From an uncultured Eubacterium sp. (GTDB lineage Bacteria; Bacillota; Clostridia; Lachnospirales; Lachnospiraceae), in the NCBI GenBank assembly GCA_910589665.1, contig CAJUTR010000008.1, positions 26,919 to 90,918 of the forward strand: DNA of 64,000 bases, read 5' to 3'. Under the pieces are notes generated by a model. The model saw only the letters and a list, made by a program, of their open reading frames with translations. It ran no database searches and was not told where the DNA came from. The position numbers were made by a program, and so were the translations under genes. This document shows, one piece after another, positions 51,355 through 60,578 of the stretch. Position 1 is the stretch's first letter, and each line of letters starts with the position of its first letter.

Positions 51355-53787
51355 TTATTTTTTCTTTGACTTTACACTATTCGGATGCGTGTAAAATACG
51401 TCTTTCTTATATCGTTTTGCTTCCTTGGCGGACGGCACGCCGATGAACAGATCTTCCCTGTCCCCGTGCAGTAACCCCGTAGCCGCCTCCGTCAGTTTTT
51501 TACTATAAACCATGACGGATCTCAGTTTATACGTATGGCAGAACGCGTGCTCGCCCAGTACTCTCACGCCGGTTCCTAACGTGATCGACCGCACATTCTC
51601 GGCAAGGAAGAACGAATAATTTCCAATGATCTCCACATTATCGCCCACTACGACCTTTTGGATCTTTTTCTGCGAAGCAAACGCTTTATCGGCTATTTTA
51701 TATACCGGATACGATACACCGTTTAGCACTGCCGTCTTCGGCACTTTGACAATCCTGCTGCTCTTTCCCTTGGCAAAACCAAGCAGGGTTGCCGTCGGTG
51801 TCCCGCCTTTTCCCGCGGCCGCTATTTTATAATCATAGGCCCCATACGTAAACCGGGTTCCGATCTTCGCCATGTTGCGGTTTTCTATTTTTTTGCATAC
51901 CGTACAGCAGTACTGGATCTCCCCTTCCTGCCTTTTTGTCGGTTTTTTGATGATCGTTCCTTTATTCCACTCGTGAGCTTCCTTGTCATCCATCTCACCG
52001 CACGCACACTGATACCAGTGATATTTCGAATCCGACTTCCACGCGTTTTCTTCATACGTATGCGTATGCGCTGGTATGAGTTTCGGATGCTTCTTTATAT
52101 CTGCCGCGCCACAAACCGCACAAACCCGTTTCGAAACCCCTTCCTGCACAGTTGTCGGCGCCGCCTCCTGTATCCATTCCCCAAACGTATGGCTGAGTGT
52201 CGCAGACAGCGCAGGGATCACTTCTTCATAACTTTCCCCGCAGTCCTCATCTTCACAATAATGCCGCTTGATTCCGGTCTCCGTACATGTCGCCGGCCGT
52301 ACGACCACTTCCACAAATTCATGCTCATGCGGCTCTTCGGGTTCCTCGGGGCCATCTGATTCTTCCGGCTCATCAGGGCCTTCGAATGAAAATGGCACCC
52401 GGATCCGGTTTTCACATATATCACACAGGATTTCCTCAATCCCGTCTTCTTCCTCGGTAGCTTCTTTGATGATCACGCCCTCATTCTCACCAAAATCATG
52501 CTCTTCATATTCCTCGATCGCGTCCTCACCCTCGAGATCACAGTCCAGCGCTGTACATACCTGCCAGTGCGCCTCTTCGTCATAACGCCATTCCCATACA
52601 TGCTCATGCGGCGGCGGCAGTTCCAAGCCGGCCGGTTCGCTGGCATAGTCCGTCCCATTTCCAGTATTCACCTGTTCCGCCATCAGATAAATCTGATCGC
52701 TCTCCTCGTCAAATTCATCTGGAAGCGTAAATGTCACCGTACCCGCGCGCTCTAAAGCATCCTCAGATACTTTCCCGTAATATTTTACAGAAGCATCCTC
52801 TTTCCTGTAATCTTCATCCGTAATCAGGACCGAGATCTGGTTCGCGTCCATCCCCGCATACGTATACGGCACGGTAATCTCGTCCGAATGCCGTTCCACC
52901 TCATCGGTACGAAGCGTTCTGCCTTCGGACAATGTCAGCTTCCACTCATGGATTTCCTCGGTTAAAACCGGTTCGATCTCCCCGCTTTTGGCCCGGTCCG
53001 CCGGCGTGAGGAACAGGATGCTGGAAGGATCCAGATTGAAGGCCGGTACGACTCCATTTTCCTCGAATACAAAATCACGGAAGACCTGGCCGCCGGCAAG
53101 CACACAGCCGACGCCCGCATCCGACTTCGTGTACGCGCTTCGAAGCCACCACGGTTTTTTCAGATCTATGCCTGCCGCACTTTCTTCGTATGAATATCCA
53201 TAGGCGGCATTCGCAAGATCACTCACATCCAACAAAAACATCGTATCCCGGTTCAGCGAAACGCTCTTTAGTCCCGCAGCCGGTGATTCTAACGCTTCCG
53301 TAGTCGTCCGTACGATCCCCTTCTTTTCCAGTCTGGAAAAATTGGCATCACTGAAAAATCCGTCCTCCGACCGCAGCCATGCGCGCACGCCACTGGCATT
53401 CCACTGATTCCGCGCCAGCGCGCCGCTTCCAAACTGTCCGTCATCCTCGGAGCCATTTTTAAACGGCATGGTGTCTATGATACGGTCTGACTGAAGAAGT
53501 ATACTTCCCTCTGCCGAACTGCTGCCAGCTTCCCCCATCGGATCCAATACCCGCCACTTCATCGGCTTGTCCCCATATGTTCCAAAATAGACATGATCTC
53601 CGCTCCACCCTTTTCCCTCCTGGGGAAGTGACGGGGAAGCGAGCCGGGAAACGCCGAGACTGACTGTCTTGTCAGGCTCCGACGCCCTCGCCCTCTCCCG
53701 TGATACGCCGTAAAACAATAACGAGACGCTCACAGCTGCCAAAGATACAGCCAGCGCCGCTCCTTTTTTCATTTTTCGCTTATTCAT
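51355..53787 (-). CDS. Large secreted protein: DUF6273 domain, acidic Cys/His region and leucine-rich (BspA-like) end
   Basis: An 810-aa exported protein. Signal peptide residues 1-35 (MNKRKMKKGAALAVSLAAVS). A DUF6273 domain follows (about 50-260, VYFGTYGDKPMKWRVLD ... PWWLRSAYTKSDAG ... VVPAFNLDPSSILF), then a beta-rich region, then an acidic Glu/Pro stretch (PDEPEESDGPEEPEEP, about 470) between repeated Cys/His modules (HxHxW...CxxC), and a C-terminal leucine-rich repeat part (ADKAFASQKKIQKVVVGDNVEIIGNYSFF). No LPXTG sortase signal is seen. Likely a cell-surface or secreted adhesin-type protein; function unknown. Confidence 0.85.
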   Translation of the reverse strand: MNKRKMKKGAALAVSLAAVSVSLLFYGVSRERARASEPDKTVSLGVSRLASPSLPQEGKGWSGDHVYFGTYGDKPMKWRVLDPMGEAGSSSAEGSILLQSDRIIDTMPFKNGSEDDGQFGSGALARNQWNASGVRAWLRSEDGFFSDANFSRLEKKGIVRTTTEALESPAAGLKSVSLNRDTMFLLDVSDLANAAYGYSYEESAAGIDLKKPWWLRSAYTKSDAGVGCVLAGGQVFRDFVFEENGVVPAFNLDPSSILFLTPADRAKSGEIEPVLTEEIHEWKLTLSEGRTLRTDEVERHSDEITVPYTYAGMDANQISVLITDEDYRKEDASVKYYGKVSEDALERAGTVTFTLPDEFDEESDQIYLMAEQVNTGNGTDYASEPAGLELPPPHEHVWEWRYDEEAHWQVCTALDCDLEGEDAIEEYEEHDFGENEGVIIKEATEEEDGIEEILCDICENRIRVPFSFEGPDEPEESDGPEEPEEPHEHEFVEVVVRPATCTETGIKRHYCEDEDCGESYEEVIPALSATLSHTFGEWIQEAAPTTVQEGVSKRVCAVCGAADIKKHPKLIPAHTHTYEENAWKSDSKYHWYQCACGEMDDKEAHEWNKGTIIKKPTKRQEGEIQYCCTVCKKIENRNMAKIGTRFTYGAYDYKIAAAGKGGTPTATLLGFAKGKSSRIVKVPKTAVLNGVSYPVYKIADKAFASQKKIQKVVVGDNVEIIGNYSFFLAENVRSITLGTGVRVLGEHAFCHTYKLRSVMVYSKKLTEAATGLLHGDREDLFIGVPSAKEAKRYKKDVFYTHPNSVKSKKK

Positions 53788-53850
53788 ATGATCCCTCATA
53801 CCCTTTCTGTGTTTTTTTGTACCAGTGCGCCGCACCTGAACTCTACTATC

Positions 53851-53879
53851 ATTATATGGTAAAAAGAAAAATCACACAA
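53851..53879 (-). promoter_or_regulatory. Promoter of the DUF6273 surface protein gene
   Basis: On the minus strand TTGTGT (53874-53879), 17 bases, TATAAT (53851-53856), 64 bases before the start. Confidence 0.55.
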
Positions 53880-54245
53880 GACCTTTAGTATATCACTAAA
53901 ACGATAGCAGAACAACAGGAAGGAGCCATATTCCGCTATAATTCAGAAGATTTAGCTTTTACCTGGTATTTTTATTATGTAAAATAACATGATTCATACT
54001 ATCATGATTTCTTCAAGGGAAATTTCCCAAGGAATTTTGTATGTTTTTTCCAAATATCTTCCAACTTTTTTTTTTTATTATATAATTTATCTAATATGGA
54101 GCAGTCATTTTGTTTCTTACATGTATTCGGATCTGAAAAACAGGAAAGAAAGGAGGCTCATGCTCATACCGATACCGTTTGGTTCCGGCTGCATTTAAGA
54201 GATCAAATAAAAATGGGGTTACAAATTCAAGGAAAGGATCATATC
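53880..54245. promoter_or_regulatory. Control region of the GH43 gene
   Basis: This divergent gap contains a perfect 12-bp palindrome GGGAAATTTCCC (54017-54028), an uninterrupted T11 run (54066-54076) and TATAAT at 54081-54086. The T run lies where a -35/-10 spacer would be; no good -35 box is seen. The leader from there to the ATG at 54246 is about 150 bases with no riboswitch I recognise. Confidence 0.45.
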
Positions 54246-56783
54246 ATGACGAAAAAAATCAAATCATCATTATGGACAGCAGGTATGCTTATACTCTTTG
54301 GGGTTATGCTCTCATTGACGCGTTACGGAGATTCATCTGCCGCTGAGATGACGAGCGGTTCCGTTCGGAGTTCTTCTAGTCACAATCCGATCATGGATCA
54401 CAAATTCGGCGCCGATCCGTTCGCGATGACGTACAACGGCAGGGTGTATGTCTACATGACAAACGACAGCCATTGCTATGACCAGACACCCAAAGATGCA
54501 AACGGCAAGCCGCTGGCCGCAAACAAGTACAGCACGATCTCCACGATCACGGTCGTTTCTTCGAGCGACCTCGTCAACTGGGTTGACCACGGAGAAATCG
54601 ACGTATCAAAGATCACTTCATGGGCGAAAAATTCTTGGGCGCCATCCGCATGCTGGAAACGCATCAACGGCAAAGACAAATTTTTCCTTTACTTTGCGGA
54701 CAACGCAAACGGCATCGGCGTGTTACAGGCCGATTCCCCGATCGGTCCCTTTAAGGAGCCATCAACGGGAAGCCGTCTGATCACCAGGGGGTCCCAGGCT
54801 GCGCAGGGCGTTGAATGGCTGTTTGACCCGGCTGTTCTCGTCGATGATGACGGAAAAGGATATCTGTATTACGGCGGCGGCATACCGGGCGATACGAACG
54901 CTTCCCAGCAGCAGAAAAATTATCCTGGGACTGCAAGGGTTGTCCGGCTAGCAGACAACATGGTACAGCTTGCCGGAAATGCCACAGCGATCAACGCGCC
55001 GGGAATTTTTGAGGACTCTGGCATTCATAAGAAAAATGGGAAATATTACTATACATACTGCTCCAACTTTTCCAACAATCTTTCCTTCACCGGCAACGGA
55101 AATATATGTGTGATGGAAAGCAACAATCCAATGGGGCCGTTTACATACGCTGGTATCGTATATGAGAATCCATACGTATATTTTGGAATTGGCGGTAATA
55201 ACCATCATGCCTTTTTCGACTTCAATGGAAAAACATATTTAACATACCACGCGCAAACTGTTACCAAAGCGCTTCAATTCCCAGCTAACAGCCAGGGATA
55301 CCGTTCGACGCATATTGATCCGGTTTCCTATGACGCAAATGGCCATATCAAACCGGTGAAGGGAACCTATCAGGGTGTGCCGCAGACGAAAAATCTCGAT
55401 CCTTACGTTCGCAACGAGGCAGAGACGATCGGCTGGAGCAGCGGTTTGAAAACGAGTTTCACCTGGGAACCTGGTTCCATCATTTCGTCATCTAATATGA
55501 AAGTCTCGCACATCCATAACGGGGATTGGCTGGCCGTTTCGAAAGCGGATCTGAATACAGGATTGAAGGCCATTACGTTCCACGCCTCCCCAGTAAATGG
55601 CGGCGGAACTATTGAAGTACGACTGGACAGCCGGTACGGAACGAAACTAGGCGAAGTTTCCATTAGCGGAAATCCGTCTACATGGAAAGACTATTCCGCC
55701 TCCCTTTCAAGCGCAACCGGCGTGCACGATCTCTATTTCGTATTTAAAGGTTCATCCACAGGCGAACTGTTCTATCTGGATCATTGGAACATGTCCGAAA
55801 ACAATACTACCACGCCGGATACATCCGCACCCGCCGCTGGCGAACTCGTAAAGAACGGCGGCATAGAAGACGGTACAACCGGATGGAGCAGCTTATATGG
55901 AGCTAAACTGGACTTAGGATACGTGACCATTCATTCCGGAAAACTTTCCCTAAAAGCATCGGGCAGGACAATGACTGCCGCCGGCGCCGTTCAGGACATG
56001 ACCGGCCGTTTTGAGAAGGGAAAGACCTATGATGTCAGCGCCGCCCTGCGGTTTAACTCATCAGAAAATCCGAAAGCAACCGGCAAAACACAATTCTTTA
56101 TCAGCATTATATATAGAGATGGAAAAATTGAAAATATGGCGACCGTCACGACTGCTGCTGACCAATGGGCAGTCATGAATGGAACATACACCGTCCCAGC
56201 AAATGCCGATCTCAGCCAGGTCCGGGTATTCGTGGAAACAGCTTACCGCTCGACCCCGGGCGATCAGGATCTTGTCACGTTCTTTGTCGATGACATTTCC
56301 ATCCGAAAAAGTGCCGGGCAGACTGCGCCCGCGAGCGGCGGAACGCTGCCAGACGGATGGTATTATATCCAAAACACAAACGCCGGCAAGTATCTGCAGA
56401 CAGCGGACAGTACAGGCAATAACGGCGTGAACGTGGAAATCGGCACAGGAAATGGATCCGCGGCTCAAAAATGGTACGTTACAAATACCGGTAACGGATA
56501 TGTAACGATAAAGAACGGACTGGGAGCTATGCTCGATGTCCAGTACGGAGAAAACAAAGACGGCGCGAATATCCAGACCTATTCTGCAAACGGTGCCGAT
56601 GCGCAGCTGTTCCAGCTCCAAAAAACAACCGCATCCAACGTCTATGGCATAACGACAAAGATTTCGAAAGATGCCAGGTCACTCGACGTTTACAACTTCG
56701 GTAAATCCGACGGCACAAATGTGTGTCAGTGGCAGTACAACGCATCTTCAAACCAAACATGGATCTTTGAACCATGCAGGTGA
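54246..56783 (+). CDS. Secreted GH43 glycoside hydrolase with CBM6, CBM4/22-like and ricin-type modules
   Basis: An 845-aa extracellular enzyme, probably an arabinofuranosidase or xylosidase acting on arabinoxylan. Signal peptide residues 1-33; GH43 five-bladed propeller about 45-385 with catalytic base D57 in GADPFAMTYNGR and further acidic residues in the VEWLFDPAVLVDDDGKGYLYYGG segment; CBM6 about 390-515; a CBM4/22-like jelly roll about 530-690 (VKNGGIEDGTTGW); and a ricin-type CBM13 at the C-terminus (about 695-845, GWYYIQNTNAGKYL, QKW and W repeats). No sortase or dockerin motif. The ATG at 54246 follows GGAAAGG. Monocistronic. Confidence 0.9.
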   Translation: MTKKIKSSLWTAGMLILFGVMLSLTRYGDSSAAEMTSGSVRSSSSHNPIMDHKFGADPFAMTYNGRVYVYMTNDSHCYDQTPKDANGKPLAANKYSTISTITVVSSSDLVNWVDHGEIDVSKITSWAKNSWAPSACWKRINGKDKFFLYFADNANGIGVLQADSPIGPFKEPSTGSRLITRGSQAAQGVEWLFDPAVLVDDDGKGYLYYGGGIPGDTNASQQQKNYPGTARVVRLADNMVQLAGNATAINAPGIFEDSGIHKKNGKYYYTYCSNFSNNLSFTGNGNICVMESNNPMGPFTYAGIVYENPYVYFGIGGNNHHAFFDFNGKTYLTYHAQTVTKALQFPANSQGYRSTHIDPVSYDANGHIKPVKGTYQGVPQTKNLDPYVRNEAETIGWSSGLKTSFTWEPGSIISSSNMKVSHIHNGDWLAVSKADLNTGLKAITFHASPVNGGGTIEVRLDSRYGTKLGEVSISGNPSTWKDYSASLSSATGVHDLYFVFKGSSTGELFYLDHWNMSENNTTTPDTSAPAAGELVKNGGIEDGTTGWSSLYGAKLDLGYVTIHSGKLSLKASGRTMTAAGAVQDMTGRFEKGKTYDVSAALRFNSSENPKATGKTQFFISIIYRDGKIENMATVTTAADQWAVMNGTYTVPANADLSQVRVFVETAYRSTPGDQDLVTFFVDDISIRKSAGQTAPASGGTLPDGWYYIQNTNAGKYLQTADSTGNNGVNVEIGTGNGSAAQKWYVTNTGNGYVTIKNGLGAMLDVQYGENKDGANIQTYSANGADAQLFQLQKTTASNVYGITTKISKDARSLDVYNFGKSDGTNVCQWQYNASSNQTWIFEPCR

Positions 56784-56817
56784 TAAATCTGTTTACAACA
56801 TAAGGGTAACCTAACAA

Positions 56818-56875
56818 AAAAGGAGCCTGTGCATCCGCCGATGTTCCAATCTGCAGATGCACAGGCTTCCTTTCT
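56818..56875. terminator. Terminator between GH43 and the phosphoesterase gene
   Basis: GCCTGTGCATC (56825-56835) and GATGCACAGGC (56856-56866) form an 11-bp stem, extended by AAAGGA/TCCTTT. It lies in a convergent gap and may act in both directions. Confidence 0.75.
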
Positions 56876-56934
56876 CCTTCACTCACCTTCATAAAACGGA
56901 TCTGTGACACTTCCTGACGATTCGTTCAGCTTTG

Positions 56935-58038
56935 CTATTGTATATCGACAACTACAAATTCCGACTTACATCCCGTCTTAAACCGGATTGCCCAGTCCGC
57001 GATACCGGAAGTCACAATAAAGTTTGTATTTCCCCTTTTTTCCAACCCGTACGTTTTATCATTTTCACCGGTCCACTCTCCCACATAATTAACCGGAAAC
57101 AACTGCCCTCCATGCGTATGGCCAGACAGCACGAGGTCAACGCCGGCTTCTTCCTGCGCCTCGTAATCATGCGGCTGATGATCAAGGACGATCGTGTACT
57201 TCTGCGGATCCAAGCCGGATACCAGTTCCTTCATTGACGCCCTTTCCCCCGCGCGCTCCTCGGAACGATCCTGTCGGCCGATCAGGTAAAAATGCTCACC
57301 GAGTAGTACCGTTTCATCCTGGAGCACGGTCACATTATTTTTCTCCAGCTCTGCGATCAGGTCATCGCCGCTGTAACCGCGGAATTCAGAACCGTAATAT
57401 CCTTTATCGTGGTTTCCAAACGCATAATAAACGCCGTATGTCGTCTGCAGCGTACCGAGCGCCCGGCACGCCGCGATCATATCCTCCTTTGACGTATCAT
57501 CGTCCACATAATCCCCCGTCACGACGACAACATCCGGATCTTCCGCCTGCATAGCCTGAACGTGAGCGGCAAATCCCTCCCCGTCAAATGTCGTACCGAC
57601 ATGGGAATCGGCAAATTGTATCAGACGCAGACTCTCTACATTTTTGTCCGTCGCCAGCGTATATCCCGTATGCCATACGTGATGCGCCATATACCATCCG
57701 CAGGCCAAATACACGACCGTGATCCCCATCGCCGCGATACCGGCATAATATCTGGAAAACTCTGTGTTCCTCCTTTTTTCCACCTGTCTGCTTATTCCAT
57801 CACACAGGAGCCAGAACACCATTAAGTGCATCATCGTTACCATCGCATTGATCGCTCCGAGCGCCAGCCCTATGAGCAGAAGGATCAGTATGACCGGAAC
57901 AGATCCCAGCAAAAAACGGATCCCTTTTCTCTCTTTCGCCGCCTTTCGTATCATCGGAAATCTGGCAAACCGGCTCGCCAGATACATGAGACTCAGAACG
58001 GTACCTAACACGATCCCGCCAAAAATCAAGGTCCACAT
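56935..58038 (-). CDS. Membrane-bound metallophosphoesterase
   Basis: A 367-aa calcineurin-like phosphoesterase. Three or four N-terminal helices (residues 1-125) anchor it. The metal-binding motifs are all present in the outer domain: FADSHVG near 143-149, VVTGDYVDDD near 172-181, GNHDKG near 209-214, and LSGHTHGGQLFP near 306-317. Related proteins (YkoQ/YaeI types) act on lipid or cell-wall phosphates; the substrate here is not known. A GGGGGA site precedes the ATG. Confidence 0.9.
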   Translation of the reverse strand: MWTLIFGGIVLGTVLSLMYLASRFARFPMIRKAAKERKGIRFLLGSVPVILILLLIGLALGAINAMVTMMHLMVFWLLCDGISRQVEKRRNTEFSRYYAGIAAMGITVVYLACGWYMAHHVWHTGYTLATDKNVESLRLIQFADSHVGTTFDGEGFAAHVQAMQAEDPDVVVVTGDYVDDDTSKEDMIAACRALGTLQTTYGVYYAFGNHDKGYYGSEFRGYSGDDLIAELEKNNVTVLQDETVLLGEHFYLIGRQDRSEERAGERASMKELVSGLDPQKYTIVLDHQPHDYEAQEEAGVDLVLSGHTHGGQLFPVNYVGEWTGENDKTYGLEKRGNTNFIVTSGIADWAIRFKTGCKSEFVVVDIQ

Positions 58039-58082
58039 CTTATTTTCCCCCTCGTAATGTCCGCATCCCAGTCAGGATGCCG

Positions 58083-58457
58083 TTATCCCTCATGATCTCT
58101 TTTCAAGCCATGCGGTTTCTTTTTCCCGTCATCGTCCACCGAAACAAACACCGCACTTCCCGAAAAATGAAGCGTATGCGTCAGAAAATCCCGTCCCTCT
58201 ATGTGTATTTCCACACTTGTCGTGCCTATTTCTCCCGCCGCATACTGCAATTCCAATATCATCCCGACAGTCACCGGTTTTTTTACCCGGATCTCACGGA
58301 TCGCCGCCAGCACAACATGCTCCGTTCCTCCCAAGACTGCCGTAACCCCGATCATCGCAGCCTCCGTCAGCCATTCCGAAATGGTACCAGCATAGAGCGT
58401 CTGATGGTGGTTCATAAACTCCGGCCTCACAAACCGTCTCGTCGCAATCTGCATCAT
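58083..58457 (-). CDS. Hotdog-fold acyl-CoA thioesterase-like protein
   Basis: A 124-aa single hotdog domain. It opens with the HHQTLYAGTISEWLTEAAMIG motif (residues 17-37; the acyl-CoA thioesterase pattern with active-site Asn/Glu region), then RVKKPVTVGMILELQY and a VEIHIEGRDFLT strand. Close to the YciA/Acot family; substrate unknown. It follows the phosphoesterase in the same direction. Confidence 0.8.
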   Translation of the reverse strand: MMQIATRRFVRPEFMNHHQTLYAGTISEWLTEAAMIGVTAVLGGTEHVVLAAIREIRVKKPVTVGMILELQYAAGEIGTTSVEIHIEGRDFLTHTLHFSGSAVFVSVDDDGKKKPHGLKRDHEG

Positions 58458-58599
58458 GATACTGTGATTTCCTTTCTTTTCCTGCCCTATCTCTACATTC
58501 CCACCGTACCTGCCCTCGCTGCCAGCCGCTGACTAAAAACAGATACCCAGCAGATGGAATTTAGACAAGTCCTTTGGCGAAATGTAACGTGACTGCACG
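58458..58599. other. Intergenic, nothing recognised
   Basis: The 142-base gap between the thioesterase and hypothetical genes shows no promoter, hairpin or coding signal I trust. Confidence 0.4.
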
Positions 58600-59094
58600 C
58601 TAGCAGATCACGATGACCAGCCGCGGCGTTGTCTGTGGAGGCAGACTCCTTGTCGTCACGGAATAATACACGAGCAATGTCTGATTACCGGGCCTGCATC
58701 CGAAATTCTGCCCGTTCGCTGTCCTGACTGTCGTGTTCGGGCCGATATTTAACTGGAGGGAACGATCCGAAGATAATAAATTCCGGTCGAAATAACTGAG
58801 CATGACCTGTTCGTTCCTTCCTGGCACTGCTATGACCTGTGCGCGATACTGTGGTGGAAAGATCAGAGGGACAGGCAGGTTGCTGTCATAAAATGCTACC
58901 ACTTCCATCCCACGCCGGAGCTGTCTGTTCTCTGCAATGAGAGTATTCACTCCGACGTGAAAATTTACAATTCCATTTTCTGTACGCAGGGAAATCATCT
59001 GACTGCAGCAGTCATCTCCCCTCGACATATTTAAGATCGTGCCCCGCACGGGCACCATTGAGCCCTGAAAAGGCACAAAAGAAGCATAATCCAT
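58600..59094 (-). CDS. Hypothetical protein
   Basis: A 164-aa protein I do not recognise. No signal peptide or membrane helix; beta-rich composition with many hydrophobic-polar alternations (VNFHVGVNTLIAENRQLRRGMEVVAFYD). The fold may be OB-like. Cys are few (DDCCSQ; FGCRPGN; a C-terminal VIVIC). The second ATG (59092-59094) is spaced eight bases from AGGTG and is preferred to an earlier one. Monocistronic between the thioesterase and M56 genes. Confidence 0.7.
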   Translation of the reverse strand: MDYASFVPFQGSMVPVRGTILNMSRGDDCCSQMISLRTENGIVNFHVGVNTLIAENRQLRRGMEVVAFYDSNLPVPLIFPPQYRAQVIAVPGRNEQVMLSYFDRNLLSSDRSLQLNIGPNTTVRTANGQNFGCRPGNQTLLVYYSVTTRSLPPQTTPRLVIVIC

Positions 59095-59234
59095 TTTCAT
59101 TACACCTGATTACTTTTTTTACACCATATGTAAGGAGCATGAAAAAAGTTCCACTTCGTTATTATACCGTGAAAAAACAGTTAAATCAAGGAAAAAACAA
59201 AACGCACCTCCCGATTGCACTTCCTGATCCTCCG

Positions 59235-60479
59235 TTATAAAAATTGAAGCAGTTTCACATACCAATGATCCATGATGCTCTCATAAGGAATCTGAACGAT
59301 CGCATCGTCAGAATCGTTTTCATAATAACAAGCTTCCGCTCCGCTCCCCAGTCCGGGAAGCTTATAAAAACCGCCAAAGTAAATATAGATCTCCCCCTCT
59401 GCCCCGCTTTGGCATAAAAAATCCTCAAAAGGCTCTCGGTCGATATAGACAAACGTATCATCATACGAGATCATCCGGCTCAATCTTTCGGTATCATTTG
59501 AAACAATGGCGCCGGTTCCATCATATTGGCAGACCATCAACCCTTTGTCCTCATTGTAACGTCCATAGGAATGTGTATGTATAACAAGTAATGTCATGAC
59601 AAGAATAAAAAACATTCCCGCTGTCATGCACAGGAAACGGCTTTTCCGATACGGACAAAACGCCGCGATATTCCCCATCCGCCGTTTCATTTGCGCAAAC
59701 CCTTTTTCTCCCGCGTAAGTAGCGGCTGTCGGTATATCCCCGTATCCAGAACGCAGCAGTTTCACACTTTTCAACAAGATCATACCATATTCATGTGCAC
59801 TCTTACCGCTGTTTTGTATACATACCCGGTCACAAAGATCTTCCAGATCCGCCCGGACATACTTTTGGAATATTGTTAAGAACGGATTGATCCACATAAG
59901 ACACCGCAGGATATCCCACGCAAATCCACACCACAAATGTCCCAATCGTATGTGCGTCAGCTCATGCCTGACGATAACTTCCAACTCATCCCTGCTAAAT
60001 TCTTGCACCATACATGTGGGCAGGACGATCTTCGGTTTGCAAAGACCAACCGTAAATGGCGTGACATTCATATCCGTCACACGGATAAGGATATGTCCAA
60101 AATCCATTTGTTTCATTGCGCGGACATTTCTAAACAGGCGCAACTGCCTGCCAAAAATAAATATAGCTGCCGTTAGTATTCCCGCCATATAAATGCGGTC
60201 AACCCATACGATTGACATGGTTCCTGCTGTGAGCCGCCATGTCGCTCTTAGTACCATCTCATTTTCATAAAACAGCTTCAATCTTCCCAAAAATGGAAGA
60301 AGGAAAAACAATGACCACAGCAATCCCCTCACAAACGTCCGCTTGGCAAAAAAAATGTTTCGCAGCAGCATGACAAGTCCGATCAACACGAAAGAAAAGA
60401 CGGCGCACCGCACGAGCTGGGTCGTGAAATATACGCTGCAAAAATCCAAAACATTACCGATCTGTGACCAATCTGTCAT
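59235..60479 (-). CDS. M56-family membrane metallopeptidase (BlaR1-like)
   Basis: A 414-aa membrane protein with four predicted helices and the zinc peptidase motif HELTH at 172-176 followed by the third-ligand region (ADLEDLCDRVCIQNSGKSAHEYG). The C-terminal 120 residues lie outside a last helix (about 285-310) and form a short unknown sensor, not a beta-lactam-binding domain. BlaR1/MecR1 relatives normally pair with a BlaI-type repressor gene just upstream; none is found here. Strong GGAGG site. Confidence 0.88.
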   Translation of the reverse strand: MTDWSQIGNVLDFCSVYFTTQLVRCAVFSFVLIGLVMLLRNIFFAKRTFVRGLLWSLFFLLPFLGRLKLFYENEMVLRATWRLTAGTMSIVWVDRIYMAGILTAAIFIFGRQLRLFRNVRAMKQMDFGHILIRVTDMNVTPFTVGLCKPKIVLPTCMVQEFSRDELEVIVRHELTHIRLGHLWCGFAWDILRCLMWINPFLTIFQKYVRADLEDLCDRVCIQNSGKSAHEYGMILLKSVKLLRSGYGDIPTAATYAGEKGFAQMKRRMGNIAAFCPYRKSRFLCMTAGMFFILVMTLLVIHTHSYGRYNEDKGLMVCQYDGTGAIVSNDTERLSRMISYDDTFVYIDREPFEDFLCQSGAEGEIYIYFGGFYKLPGLGSGAEACYYENDSDDAIVQIPYESIMDHWYVKLLQFL

Positions 60480-60578
60480 GTTAATCTCTCCTTCCTCCCG
60501 TCTGGTATCCCATTCGGATTTGTCAACGGGAGAAAACCATCAGGATCTACTTGCCAAAGCTTTCGTGCTGCAATGGCA

